Assembly: GCA_963965975.1 (NCBI GenBank)
Contig: OZ014424.1
Location: 3,906,001 to 3,970,000, forward strand
Reading direction: 5' to 3'
Length of the DNA: 64,000 nt
Source of the DNA: Xestospongia bergquistia
Taxonomy: Eukaryota; Porifera; Demospongiae; Haplosclerida; Petrosiidae
In this document: positions 46,150-59,700 of the stretch, one piece after another
How the letters are laid out: every line of letters starts with the position of its first letter
How positions within the stretch are numbered: position 1 is the stretch's first letter
Translations under genes and position numbers: made by a program
Notes under the pieces: model-generated
What the model was told of the DNA's origin: nothing
The model's input: the letters and a program-made list of their open reading frames with translations, nothing else
The model's database searches: none

Positions 46150-46545
46150 TCACGGAAGGAATAAGAAATAGCAATTGGAATGTCCGTCTGAGGCTTCCAT
46201 ACAACCATGTACAAATGTCCCTTTCATAATATACTGATTATATAACCTTGATGACTTGTAGTCAGTGACATGAAGAGGTGGAGCTTGGGTGGTTAATTTA
46301 TTCATCAATTTCTTTATCATTTCGAAATTCCTATAGCAGCAAATGATAGACAACATTGTTGTTACCATAAGTGTAGAATATTCTGTAGTTGTGACATCTA
46401 CTTTATTAGACCCAGCCACTTTTACAACTTCTATAGACCTATCTTTATCATTTTCAGCTAGATTAGATAATGACATAGTGGGGTAAGTTAACTGACTAAT
46501 ACATCCATGTATCTTACAAAAGCTATTGGAATTAATAGATGACAT
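46150..46545 (-). CDS. Unrecognised open frame, 131 aa
   Basis: On the minus strand from the ATG at 46,545 (MSSINSNSFCKIHGCISQLT), without a clear signal peptide. One mildly hydrophobic stretch (TLMVTTMLSIICCY) sits in the middle. It has no paralogue in the window and no family that I recognise. The length is unusual for chance in sequence this AT-rich, but there is no supporting splice or polyA context. Low confidence that it is a gene. Confidence 0.3.
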   Translation of the reverse strand: MSSINSNSFCKIHGCISQLTYPTMSLSNLAENDKDRSIEVVKVAGSNKVDVTTTEYSTLMVTTMLSIICCYRNFEMIKKLMNKLTTQAPPLHVTDYKSSRLYNQYIMKGTFVHGCMEASDGHSNCYFLFLP

Positions 46546-46940
46546 CGTACTGACATCACACTTGTTGATAATAATGTATTCTCTACCATAACAAACAGCA
46601 TTTTAAGCCCAAGATGACCACAGCAATAGAAATTATGAAGTATAGGAAACTATCCACTGAGTAAAGGAATATGTTACACACCAGATATTGACATATTACT
46701 TACATAATTATTACCGAAACTTTCTTTAAATCATAGATAGTAACATACTACTATAGCAGTTAATAGTGTACGTATAATAATGAAGATAGTTCAGAAGCTT
46801 AAGTAAGAATACGATAAGCAGGTGCACTGATTAATACCACACCTAACGTCATTGTCACACTCTCACTAAGCCTGAAATTGTGAACATGAAACAAGAGGTA
46901 ATGCGGTTTCTTGAGCTTGTTTGATTATTCTTTGTAGATG

Positions 46941-47412
46941 CTGCTACTCAAATCAAACAATGTTTTCCTCCTGACGACCCAAAAATCAAGTCTCTTGGAT
47001 TACTAAATCCAGATACTCTGCACTCAACAAAAGTAGCAGATGTTCTTCAAATTGCTACAAAGTTTCCAAACATTGTAAGCGTTGAAGATTTATGAAAACT
47101 TGATGACTAGTAGCATGAACTTCAGTTCATGGATAGATCTGACCTTCCTGAATATTCAGGCCATATAGTTGATGTTGGTACATTTTGGGAAAGTATAGTG
47201 AACATTTATGATGCTTCAGGTGGTCTCAGATTTCCAACTACTGGAAAGTTAACAAAATCATTACTTTCCATACCACACTCCAATGCTGATGTAGAAAGAA
47301 TCTTCTCTCGTTTTAATCTCATTAAAGTGAAACAGAGGAACCAACTGAAAACCTCAACTCTAGAGTCTAGATGCCCTGTTGATGGTAAAGCAAGGATTAC
47401 CCTTTGAATCAA
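46941..47412 (+). mobile_element. hAT-type transposase C-terminal remnant 3 (or decayed domesticated copy)
   Basis: After an acceptor-like TTCTTTGTAG, one frame runs from ATQIKQCFPPDDPKIKSLGL through three stops near 47,093-47,125 to LLSIPHSNADVERIFSRFNL, the hAT dimerisation motif, and ends at 47,409. This is the style of ZMYM-like hAT proteins. There is no N-terminal half or inverted repeat nearby. It lies shortly upstream of the ankyrin-Roc-COR gene, in the same orientation. Confidence 0.7.
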
Positions 47413-47778
47413 GTGTCGAATTCAGCCCTAATCTAGATATGCGTCGTTGTATAAATATGAGTATGTACCTGAATGACTCTTCAAACTGTGATTAACTTCA
47501 GTTACAGTCAGCTCTTGGAATATGATAGACTTTGTGAAATTTTATTGTATTGCTTTTTGTCAATTGGGTGTGATCAAAAATAATTTGAAGAAATTTTGAC
47601 ATATGGGGTCAGGGATTTTTTGGGGTAAATCTTGGGAATTATTTAAAGATTTTTTGACATAGGGTCAAGGATTTTTAATTCGAACTTTTGTACGTTCAAA
47701 CGAATTTCTAATTAATGCCCCTGAAGACACTGGTCACGCCTCGTGGGTTCGACCTTTTCATCCTACCAGTTTTGCGCG
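47413..47778. other. Probable promoter region of the ankyrin-Roc-COR gene
   Basis: Non-coding. The last 45 bases before the ATG are less AT-rich (GGTCACGCCTCGTGGG) than the surroundings, as expected near a start site. No TATA box can be defended. Confidence 0.3.
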
Positions 47779-50700
47779 ATGGATCAAAATGAATTGGTAA
47801 GTACTTGTAAAGTATACTGAATTTATTAAAATGAACAATTCTTACAGAACCACTTAATATGAATGGTCAGATTTGTTCAGCCTCCCTAATAACTCTGCCA
47901 GGTTCAAAATATTATTACTATTCACACTAAACATGACCTATTGGATTACTTAATTTTATAATGGTCATGTCTATATGCTTAGTACAATATACTATATTAG
48001 TAGATACTGTACTCTTGTGGTAATATGTCTTCTCTATTATTTTGTCTAAAACTATGTTGTATATGATCTTGACAATGTTATTTATTAATTTTGATATCTT
48101 TGTTAGGTAGGTGTACTGTTTAAATCTGCTCTCAGAGGACAACTAGATGTAGTGAAGAAAGTTTTACAACAAGGAGTAAATGTTAATGCTCAACATTCGG
48201 TATGTAAGCATGTCACAATATAGTACTATTCAGAGATGATGTTTTCTTATTATAAAAAATTATGTTAGTACTTATATTTAGCTGAAATATAAAATTATTT
48301 TTATGCTTCAGTTATATATACAAAGTATGTAGTATATAGATATAGTATGACAATTATAATTTTTATTATGTGTTATATAGTGTAAGGGTGTGGTCAATTG
48401 TTTCTGACCTTATCATTATGTTTGAGCCATTTTTCAAAGTGATAGTTGAGTTTTAGGTAATTATTGTAATACAATTTTAATGAAGATTTGCAGTGAGAAT
48501 TTGGCCATTATGCTAGTAATTCATTTTTATAAACATTTTAGTTTACCATATAGGGAAGGTAGTACATTGTATCTGTCATCTAAAGGCAAAGAGTATTTTA
48601 CAATTGATGGTACTCTAGTTATGACGGGATTTGGAACCTTAAATGTTTATGAATCTATAAATATTATTATCTTGCTATAAATATAATTACATATATCTTT
48701 TTAAGAACATTGTCTATGGTGTGATTAGTCAACACTTTCTATTATATATGTATGCTCCTTCATTCTTTGTATTGTTATTGTTTTCTGGACCAGATCATAT
48801 ATACATATTATTCACATATCATTCTGTGTGCTATCATTTCTATATTGTTTAGCTAATAATATGATAACATTCCTTAATGAGATATTAATTAAATATGTGA
48901 TGTCATATTTTACATGTATACATATTATTATTATATTACATATTAATATTATATTACTTATCATTATAGTCCTGTACATATAAGTAGACATGTATCAGTG
49001 TATGTGTGTATATAATGATTGTACTATTGATATATTGTTAAATGATGATATTGTTACTATTATCGTTACATATAGAGCATGATTACTGCTATATACTTGG
49101 CCTCATCATGCGGATACGTAGATATTGTTCAATATCTATTGGAAAATAAAGCAGATCCTAATATACCTGATGCAGTAAGTGTTTAAGTTTATATTTGTAG
49201 CAAGCTTAAACACTTAATTAATCAGACACTTTCCGACTTTATGTTAATAGTATGAAAGTGCCTTCTATAACAATTTACCAATAAAATTGTATATGCACAT
49301 TACTGTGCTTAAATAATTAATGAATGACTACCATACTTTTTGCAAGTAGCAGTTTGCGTAGCCTTCTAACACAACATTGGGCAAATGAGTTCCTTACCTA
49401 CCTTTAATGACATTGTTAACGTCGAAAAACAATCTGTCTACAAAATAATTATTACTTTGTGTGTTTATAATTTTTATACCTCAGGTTTCATTGCTAAAAT
49501 TTTCCACTACTTCATACTTTAAGTCTTCTTATTTATTAAATCTTACTATTAAACATTGGTTGCTATTTCGATCACATCATTAGTTTTGAAATGCATACTG
49601 AGGTCTCCTTTAGACAATATTTGTCAATAAAAATATTATGATTTCTCTGTGTATGTGATTTTTGCCTGTACTAAAGAACCAACACAAAGTCTTAGAATTG
49701 TTCAAGTATTATAGTGCACACAATTTACAAAGTTAAAGGTTTATTGATGTTCCCAGCTTTTACATTTACTGTGATACTTGCATTTTGAAAATTCTTACAA
49801 ATATGTCATACCAGCTTCCAATGAAAGAGCTTTTTCATGACCTGACTACAAGTCTGGTGGCCAGCTCATGAAATTGTCTGAGTTGGAACCTCTTAGAACA
49901 TGAAGTACAGTCGAAGATGAACTAGCAATACATACATGTATAATATTAAGGTGATTAACCTTTACTGTAAGAGTTTGAAAGCAATGCTATACTTATTACA
50001 AACAACAAATGTCCTTGCTCACAATCAGTAAAAATAAAATGATGTATTGCCAATAAAGTAAAGCTAACTAATATAGATTTGGCTTTAACTAACTAAAACT
50101 AACTAAAACTAAATGATGTAAACACTAAACTAACTAAGTAGTAAAATTCTATGAATAAGAAGTATCTAACTTAAACTACAACTAAAACAATATCTTATAA
50201 CTAAAGCACTAATAACTACTTATGTATTATACATTGATATGTACATAACTGTAGTGCATCAAATGATGTCTATAGACAGTCAACTAAAGTCTAATTAGAT
50301 GACTACAATCATCTTTTACAAATTTTTAAAACAAAAGATCATTTTGATATCTTACATATACAACAGAAAATACACACAACTATGAATAAATGACAGTTAT
50401 GTGTTTATTAGTGGGTGTGTCGTATCATCTATAAACACCTTAACAATTTTATAACATATGGATCTTATAGTACATTAATTCTAACATACGTATTAGGAAA
50501 ATAAGCTTTAGAAAGAGTTGAAAATACTTAATCAATTTATATCTCCAGTTTATTCTGTTTACACAAGATAGGATAAACATTTCACTTAGACATAGGCAAT
50601 GTGACACTTATATTTCAGTTATTTTAATATTTTTTGTAATATACTTGTTATTACTAAAACCACTAATCCACCAAACAACCAATGAATATTATTTCTTTTA

Positions 50701-53700
50701 CAACAAAGTCTTTGAAGTGGGTAGGACTGACATAATAATGTAATCACTAACTAATTTTCCATCTTTGCATACTGCATGTGTCAGATGGTTAAATTGTTTT
50801 GAACGATGTATTGTAAATATATATAGTATATCTGTATAAGCACTTCACAATCACTACATATGTCTCTGAAAACACCTCTTTTCTAGCTAGATATATTTCT
50901 TTAAGCCTATTTTCTCTATAGCTGAATCAACTTATATTGTATTTATTCAATCATTTCTACTCAATCTGAGCTAAGAGTTAATGCTGTTTACTCTATCTGA
51001 TATGAAAGTTTTTCTTATACAGCAATTTCAAGAAATAGGCAAAAACATTTTCTATCATACATTGAGGGTTAATTTGTTATTATGTTTTGAGGGTTAATTT
51101 GATAATATTTCATTTAAAATCACAGAATATAAAAACTTTTATAATAGTCACTCAGCATTTAGAAAAGTAACTAAAATTTTCTTTAAATTTTTGAAATGAT
51201 TATGTATTTTCAAAATCAATTATATCATATTATGTATTGTCATTTAAATTCTTTAAAAATGAGCATATTAATTGGTCGGTATATCAAGTACATGTACATT
51301 GTTATACTTAATGCGTGTCTCTAATTACATTTTGTTCTTATAAATTGCAGACAGGATGTACTCCACTGATAGCGGCTGCACGAGATGGGCATTTAGATGT
51401 TGTATTATTATTACTTAAGCAAGATGTTAATATCAACCATTCTATGAAGGTCAGTATAATTTATTGATGTAGTCTCAATATTATACTCTGTTTTCTATAA
51501 ATGATAGTAAGAGTATAGCCCTTTTTTGTAAATTAAAAAAGTTTGATCAAAACTTTTGCTAATGATCACTCTTAAGTATTCTTTTCAAAACTATTTCTCT
51601 TACTATTTGTTTTAGTGTCACAAATATGTTTTAATCACACTGTGTAATAACGGGCTTGTCAAGACATACAGTCATCATTGCTAAGCAAATACAAAGTAGA
51701 TATGTATATGGTTTTGTGATTTAAGGTCATAAATTACCCTATGTACATATATATATATAATTATATATAGTTATACATACATATGTATGTATATATTTAT
51801 AAGCTACACATATGCAGGATTTTCTAGAGAAATAAGGGTACAATATAAATGTAAAATAATGGTCTTAATTGATTAATTTAGCTTAACTTATGAAGCATTG
51901 GTTAAAAAGTCTTATGTAGTCTAGTGTCTAGCTAGATTTGTAACATCGGAGCATAATAATTGTGGTATTACCTTAATTTGATCCTATTAGTAAATTTATT
52001 AAGGGATACTACTGTTGAAGTATTGTGGTATACAAGGGAATAAATTTGGAATGTATCATATTAGATGAAATAACTATCTCAATCTATGAAGTGAGGACAC
52101 TGATTCTGTCATGAATTGAATCCTATGGCTGGCTACAGCCTACTATTAGACAAGGCTACAATCAATGCTCAACAAAATAGATCTAGGTTACAATAGTAAA
52201 ATATAGTTGACTTAGAGGTTTTGCATGTGCTCAGTGAAGGTAGTCTTCACATGCAATGTGGCATATAATAATATGATTACAAGGAAACATTACGAAGTAG
52301 ACTGGAGTCTTATTTTCAGATCTATATGTATCTTTACTATTAACATAAAGGGACATTCATATAGAATAATCAAATTGCTAAAAGACCTAAAATAACAAAG
52401 GGGCGATTGTGTGTTCATCTCAATTTTTGGTAGGCCAGTATTAATAATATATGCTCCAACAACAATAGAAATAAGACAAAACATTGTTGTAGTTACCCAA
52501 TTTCATTGGTTTGTTCTTTGTCAAAACTCCCTATCTGTTTTCTAGCAATTTGTTCTGACTTTAGCAGGTTTTCTAAATATTATGTGTATTAAGGATTATA
52601 TACTCCTCAGAAAACTAAAAAAAAGGTTTCACTAAGTTTACAAAAGTGCTATGGCAGTCTTGAGTATAATCCTATCTTTCAGCATTAATTAATGTATAAT
52701 TTCACAGTTACACCCATCTAAATTAATTCATTTATAAGGTAATCACTTAACAGTTGGTATATATTTCGTAGTAATTTGCTAGTTTCAAAATAAATACATT
52801 TTGAAGTCTTGATTTCTTTCCTTGATACTAAAGCCATTTTATCAAAGTTTGAAAACGCAAAACACTCTATACATGCCAAAAACTTTTTCCATGAAAAGCA
52901 CTAAAGTGCAAACCCTCGGCGCAAAAGTAAAGTCTGGAATCAGCAGAGATCAAATTATGCCCTACATGTTTCTCAAAGAGAAGATATTGATACCTTTGGC
53001 AGAGCACACTCATCCTATTTTAATTTCCACCTACACCTTTTTTTATGTTAGGCTAAGTTGGCTTTGTAGGAACTGCTTATACAAGATAGGTAAGTAGCAT
53101 TCCAGAACACATGTGCTTTTTCAGCATCATTGTAATCAAAAGGTGGGCTGCACTGTGGTTCTGCAAGCATAACTGTCAAGCCACTTTGGGAAACACCCTA
53201 ACTCTGAATTTAATTAAGTCCGCTTGGTAAGTAATATCGTTTTCATGCCGAATAGCCGTTCGAGAAGGGACTTGAAGCAATAACAGACAGACAGACAGAC
53301 AGACAGACAAACCAACTACTATAACCCTCGCTGCGCATGCGCGCCGAGGGTTAATAACAGTTTCAAATCATATATACCATCTCTAACTGTGTCTTTATCA
53401 AGAACTTCTTTCTTAGTAATTATACTTATAACCTCTTAAGTGAGCCAGTATATGAGGCAGTGATCATTTGTTTAATCCCCATGTTCCCAATGTCTCTTAA
53501 CCTTAACATACTTGTGTAATCTGAAAAATAGTAGGCATGATTTATTGAAAAATTGAAGAATTATCACGCGTATGCATTGAAGTATGTAGAGTCTTGTGTT
53601 GAAAAGAGTGAATAAAAGTATCTTAATTCAAGTTACACAGCAATAATTTTGTTCCTTAAACAAAATTGCTCCCTATGTATTGTGCAAAAGGAAGTAAGTT

Positions 53701-56700
53701 TGACTCAGACCATACTTTAATGTGACTAGGAATATGATGGAAGTTGTCTCTTCCTGAACTACAAGCAAATCTACAAGGGACAAGATATTGGTATTGAGTA
53801 TTTAGAACATGTTCTCTTCCCTTAATGTCTGGCAATGTGGGAGTGGGTGAGATACTGTATCGTACAATGCAAAACAATATTATATGTAGATTTGTGAACA
53901 GAAATGTGGGTGTATGTACTACATAAAAACAGTACAATACATGATAAACAATATGTTTTAGCATTGTCTAGTATGTTGTTTATGGATTTTCCAAGCTAAC
54001 ATTTGAAGACCCTTTTACATTGTGGTTATCTATAGTCAATAGGAAACAATTTACAAATAAGAATTCAAGGCAATCATGTACAAATGTCACTTCTTTTATA
54101 AGCATTATTGTTTTTGCTTAGGAATTAAAGTACAGAACATGAATTATAAGAAAGTTTACTGAATGATTGTGCCAGATATATAGTTCAATTTTATAATGAA
54201 AACATTAAAATGAATGTTTGTTGAAGTTGGTAAAAGGGGTCGAAAATCATTACATACTACATGAAACATGGAGGGATGAAATCAGAGTTTGCCAAAAGTG
54301 ATCAAGAAGATTTGATAATTTTTTCTAAATTTGTTCATACCACTTGCTTAGAACAACCATACAAGGAACTCTCCATCCATAATACTTATTACATCCTTCT
54401 ATAAAACAAAAATCCATTTGAGCAATGAGTATAATTAATTAACTTTATTCTACAAATATTCTAAGTGATGCCACTCACTTGTCTGTCAATAGCCTTATTG
54501 CAAAAAATTATTTTAAATCTATATTGATCCCTAAAATGACTTTCCATTCCTTCTATGGAAAATAGATTAGAGATTATCTTAATTATATAACATAGATAAC
54601 CATAAATGCAAATAGAGACTTAATGTGTGCTTTCATACTAAAATAACAGGCCAATATGAACTATCTACTTTATAATATATAGTTAATCACTCTCTAATCA
54701 ATTCAAAGTAGGTTAACCCTTCTGTTATCATTGTAAAGAACTATAGACCATAGAAAACTTTGTTTGCATTTTATTTTATCTTGAAATGATTAGTACCTTT
54801 AGCTTCAACACTATTCTTGTCAATAGACAGAGACCAATGTAGCTACATCTTTGATAGTATGTCTTCTATATCTGATATACTTTTTCTATTTCTCCAACTA
54901 TAGTTGAGCTTCTTTAGGACAATTACATTAATATCACATAATGTCTGTGCTCACATTAGATTGTGTAGGAAGTATATAGGAATGTAACTGTATAGTAAGT
55001 ACACCATCTTTTTAACAGTTCATACTGGACATTTACCTAAAATTGTTAAAGTTATAATTGTATGATATGTTAGTAGTACATTGAGTTTAAGTTAATCTGA
55101 AAAGTATGCATTGTGTATGTACTGATTCTTTGCTTCATTGCTACAGAGTGGCTGGACTGCATTACATCAAGCAGCTAACAGTAATCACCTAGAGATCATC
55201 AAAGTGTTAATTAGTAATGGTGCTGATATTACTGCTGTCAATGAGGTATAAAGGATAACTGTATAATTGTATTAAGTAGTCATAGATTATGAATAATATG
55301 CTTTTTATATAAACTGTTGTTATAGATCAGTAAATAATTTTTGGTTGTATTTGTTACTGTTTTGTTAAATATGAGGTCTGCCATTATCATTTTTATGATG
55401 TACTTGGAATGTTCAGTATACTAAATTAACATATTTTTTAGATCATGTTATTCATTGCAAACCACCTCCAATTCAGCTGAATAGCAAAAAGAATCATGTT
55501 ATGATTTTAACAGTATGTTAGAAATTTCTAACTATTTTAAGTTATACAAGTGTAATCCACTTGAGGAATAAGTATATTTTTTACTAAATTTCATTCTGGA
55601 ATATATAAAATGATAGCATAATTTTTGTCTGTCAGTAGTGCTTTAGCAAAGTATATAATATATATTAACTATATAATGTATATATCAAATCTGTGTTAAT
55701 CTCTGAAATTTACTCTCCATTATTTTCCTGACAAAAGCAGACTGACAATTGTGTAAAATTAATAACGATAAATGCAAATGAATCCTTACTGATCTGCATT
55801 GACACCATATCAACTACCTAATCTGAAATTTGTACTTTATTATGATCTATCACTCTCTAATTAGCTAGGCTTAACCTTTGGTATAATATGGAAGGCTTTT
55901 ATTTTATAGAAATTATTACTGCATTTAGCTTGAAGTCTTGTCGATATACACTGACTACTCTAGCTACATTTTAGACATCCTCTGTCCTTATATCTAATGC
56001 ACTCTTTGTATTCCTAAAATTAACAAAGGTTTTTTAGCACAATCGTATTAATTATTCACTATATTTAGATGGATTGGTTTGTCAAGAATTTAATATAATA
56101 CCGTGTCTTATATAGTAGACTATATGATAACTATACAGGAACTTAACTATATAATAATTGTAGCATCTTGACAACAACACATGGTGAATGTAAATGCACA
56201 TCAAATCATTTGAATCATAACTATTTTTTGTGTTACTAGTACATTGAGTTGAATTTTTTGTATAAAGTTTGCATTCTGTACAATTGCTTCTCTGTGTTAT
56301 TGCTACAGAAAGATGAAACTGCATTACATTTGGCAGCCTACAATAATCATCAAGAGATTGTTGAAATATTAACTAGTAATGGTGCTAACGTTGATGTTAT
56401 AACTAAGGTATGAAACATCATTGTATAATCGCTGCAAGTAGTTATAAGTTATGAATAATATTATTTTATATCAGTGAAAATGTATATATTGTTAGTTAAA
56501 TGTCTTTAGTTATGCCCTCTTTATGTTTAGTATACCAGATTGACCTAAAAATGTTTTGATCATGTCAAAGCTCTGTATTTCACTTGATCTACGAAAATGA
56601 ATTGCACAAATTAAAAGACATTTGCCACTTTAACTGTTACATATCTAGAAAGTACAATATAATGAGTTTCTAATATAAACGTTTATGCAAAATGTCTGTT

Positions 56701-59700
56701 TGCCAGCTATTTGGATGAAACTATTGGCTTGACTGACTTTTACTTTTCCAAATTTGAAATGGGATGCTTCCATATCCATTCATTTATATGCATATAAGGG
56801 CCTCGGCTTTGTGTATTCATATACTTACTGTTTTGTGTGACTTTTAAGAACAAGAAATGGACTTACATTAGTTACTGTCACCAACTTAAATGCCAATAAT
56901 ATGAATATAATCTTTCTGGTCACAAAGACCTTGAACTTCTAAATTATACTGCAAAAATACAACAAGCTAACACCATTCCTTTTTCATGAAGTAATTGTAT
57001 ATTTGTTATAGTGTAGATTCCTTTTACTTTTCTTGAATGATATTACTATTCACACTTTTCTTTTAGTTTGTCTCCATCATTAATATGTATGCAGCTATTC
57101 TTGCATTTGGAATAATGTGTACCAATAGACTGGCAGTAAAATGATGACTAATGTATTAATTATTATGAGCAAAATTTAAAGTTTCTCCTGTCCATTGCAA
57201 TCTTGCTTTTGCTATAAAAATCCCTTTTTAGGATTTTTACATTGTTTGAGGATGCTCATGACAATTATGTAGTGTGAAGTAGTGATTGTGTCTATTTCCT
57301 ATATGTCCTGACTTTCAAAAAACTTATTCGAAAGTCGGTGTAATATTATGCACACACCTGTTTGCATTATTAAGACAGATCTATGGTCTTACTTTGAAAT
57401 GAAGTAAGAACATTCTTTTTTATCAAAGAATAATAAAGAGATTCTAAAATCATTACAGCTTATGGCTACAACACAGGCCTTGCGGAGCAGGTCCGGTTCT
57501 CCGGAGCAAGATTTGTAAATACAAATTAATTAATTAATAATTATTATTATTATTGGTGGTAGTGGGCATAAAACACATGCAAACATGTTGTATGTTGTTA
57601 TGGTAATGGCTTGTAGTAGTAGTAGTAGTAGCTCTGATCTGCCTGATCTCTCTGTGGAGCCTCATCATCCTTCATCTAATTTTATATTTCCTAAATGGAA
57701 ATTTGGAAAGAAAAAAAAAGTGAAACGTTCGTGTCAATATTCCTTGTTCCAGAATTGGCTTCACTATAGTGAGAATGAAGACCTAGTGTTTTGCTATGTT
57801 TGTGCCTGTGCTCTAAGATCAAAAAAATCATCCTAAACAGGGGTGACGCAGCTTTTGTAAGAAAGGGGTATTGTAACTGGAAGGATGGAACAATTACTTT
57901 TAAAAGCCATGAAACTTCTGCTTGCCACAAAGAAGCTATGCAAGTTATTGTTGTATTGCCTTCTTGTTGTCCTGATATTGGTGAAATGCTTTCTAAACAA
58001 CATGCTGATGGAAAGAGAAACAACAGAAACATTTTTTAAAATTTTGTCAAATGTAAGATATTTAGGGAAGTAGGGATAGCTTTTCATGGAGACGAAGATG
58101 ATAGTGATAATAATGAGCCATCGAAAGAAATTTTATTGCTAAATAATAAATTTTTAAGTTTAATGAAACAACCAAATTTTGGTACTGTTTATGATTCAAT
58201 GTCATCACAAATGACATTGAATCAGAATTCAGTATCAGAAAATGGATCATCATTTTTATCACAGTAATGCCAATCCCATTTAAGCATTGTTCTAATATCC
58301 ATTCTTCTAGCTTATGTTCAAGTTCTGGCTGGAGCTTCTTTGGTTCTGGTCGTTGTAATCGGGCTTACCTAGGTAGCTCTCTTAGTTTGGTCTTCTTGTT
58401 TCTCCAGTCACGAACCAGTTTTTTCGTTTACCTCCCATTTCTTCCCAGCACTTCTATTACCTGAGTTTTCAGCGTACTCGACCACTCTGAGCTTAAACTC
58501 AACAGTATAACTCCTCCGCTCCGCCATTATACAAATGATCCACGTGGCAAAGATGCGTGGCTCCATCCATTAATAATTAATAACCGGTCTACTGCTGAGC
58601 ATTCGGAATATAAATCACACTCATAAAAGGGTAGGTAGAATTTGTGCTACAACTACGACCTATACTCCAGCAAATACAGTACTCATGATGACTGTCCCAA
58701 ACTCAAGGTGTGGTTATGTCAAAAGACAAATAAGCATGCATCACATGATGTTCAGAATGAACTACTTCAAATAATGGTCCTTTCTGTACTGAGGGAAGTA
58801 GCTGCTGGTTTTTTCAGTCAACATTTTTCTGTGTAATGTGCAATGAATTCACAGACTCCTCTAATAGAGAACAGTTACTAGTTTGTATTAGATGGATTGA
58901 TCATCAGCTAGAACCACATCCATCATCAACTGTATTCATGATAGATTTAATCAAATAGGCTACCAAATTTATCGAAACTTGCAAGATCATCTCTTGAAAG
59001 CTGTCAAAAGGAGAATTATGAAGAGTGCTTTTCCTTTGTTCTTATTACAAAGATGACTTCAACCCATCTCAATTACAACTTCATTTCGACACTTTAGCTG
59101 CTAATTTTCCTAATGATGGCAATTCTTCTGTTACAATTTTTGACATTAATGATTATATTTTGGGTTTGTTGCCTGGTGAAAGATGCTTGATCTCAGAAGT
59201 GTGTACAGTTCTTAACTGGTAACTGGTCTTGGTTATGCCCTCAACTAATGCCATGAGTGAGCGTTCATTTAGTGCTTTAAGAAGAGTGAAAAGCTATTTG
59301 CAAAGTGCAATGACACATACTCAATTCAATCACTTGCTTCTGTTACATGTGCCCAAAAATTTTACGGACTCTCTTGATTTGGTTGCTGTCATTAATGAAT
59401 TTGCTAGCAAGTCAGAAGATGGGTTGACTTACTTTGCGAAATTCACTAGTGAAGACACTGTGACTGCTACAATTTGTAGAAAATGTAAATGTATTTTAAC
59501 CTGTAAATTTTGTTCTCAGTCAATTAATTAATGAAACAATTAACCACACCCCCATGAATATATAATTATTTAGAAACTTTTTGCACCGCGCTACGCATGC
59601 CATAACTCCAACCAGACCAATCAGAAATTGCTTCTGCCAGCCCTACAACAATAACATCTTTTACTCTTTATACACATTATCCTTTATAAGAAGTTATCTC

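Noticed and set aside
53284-53309. (GACA)n run as a regulatory element
   Set aside because: It is a simple microsatellite inside an intronic MITE-like element; no functional evidence.
57691-58087. Minus-strand open frames over the TTF-type hAT element
   Set aside because: The plus strand carries the recognisable zinc-finger sequence; the minus frames match nothing.
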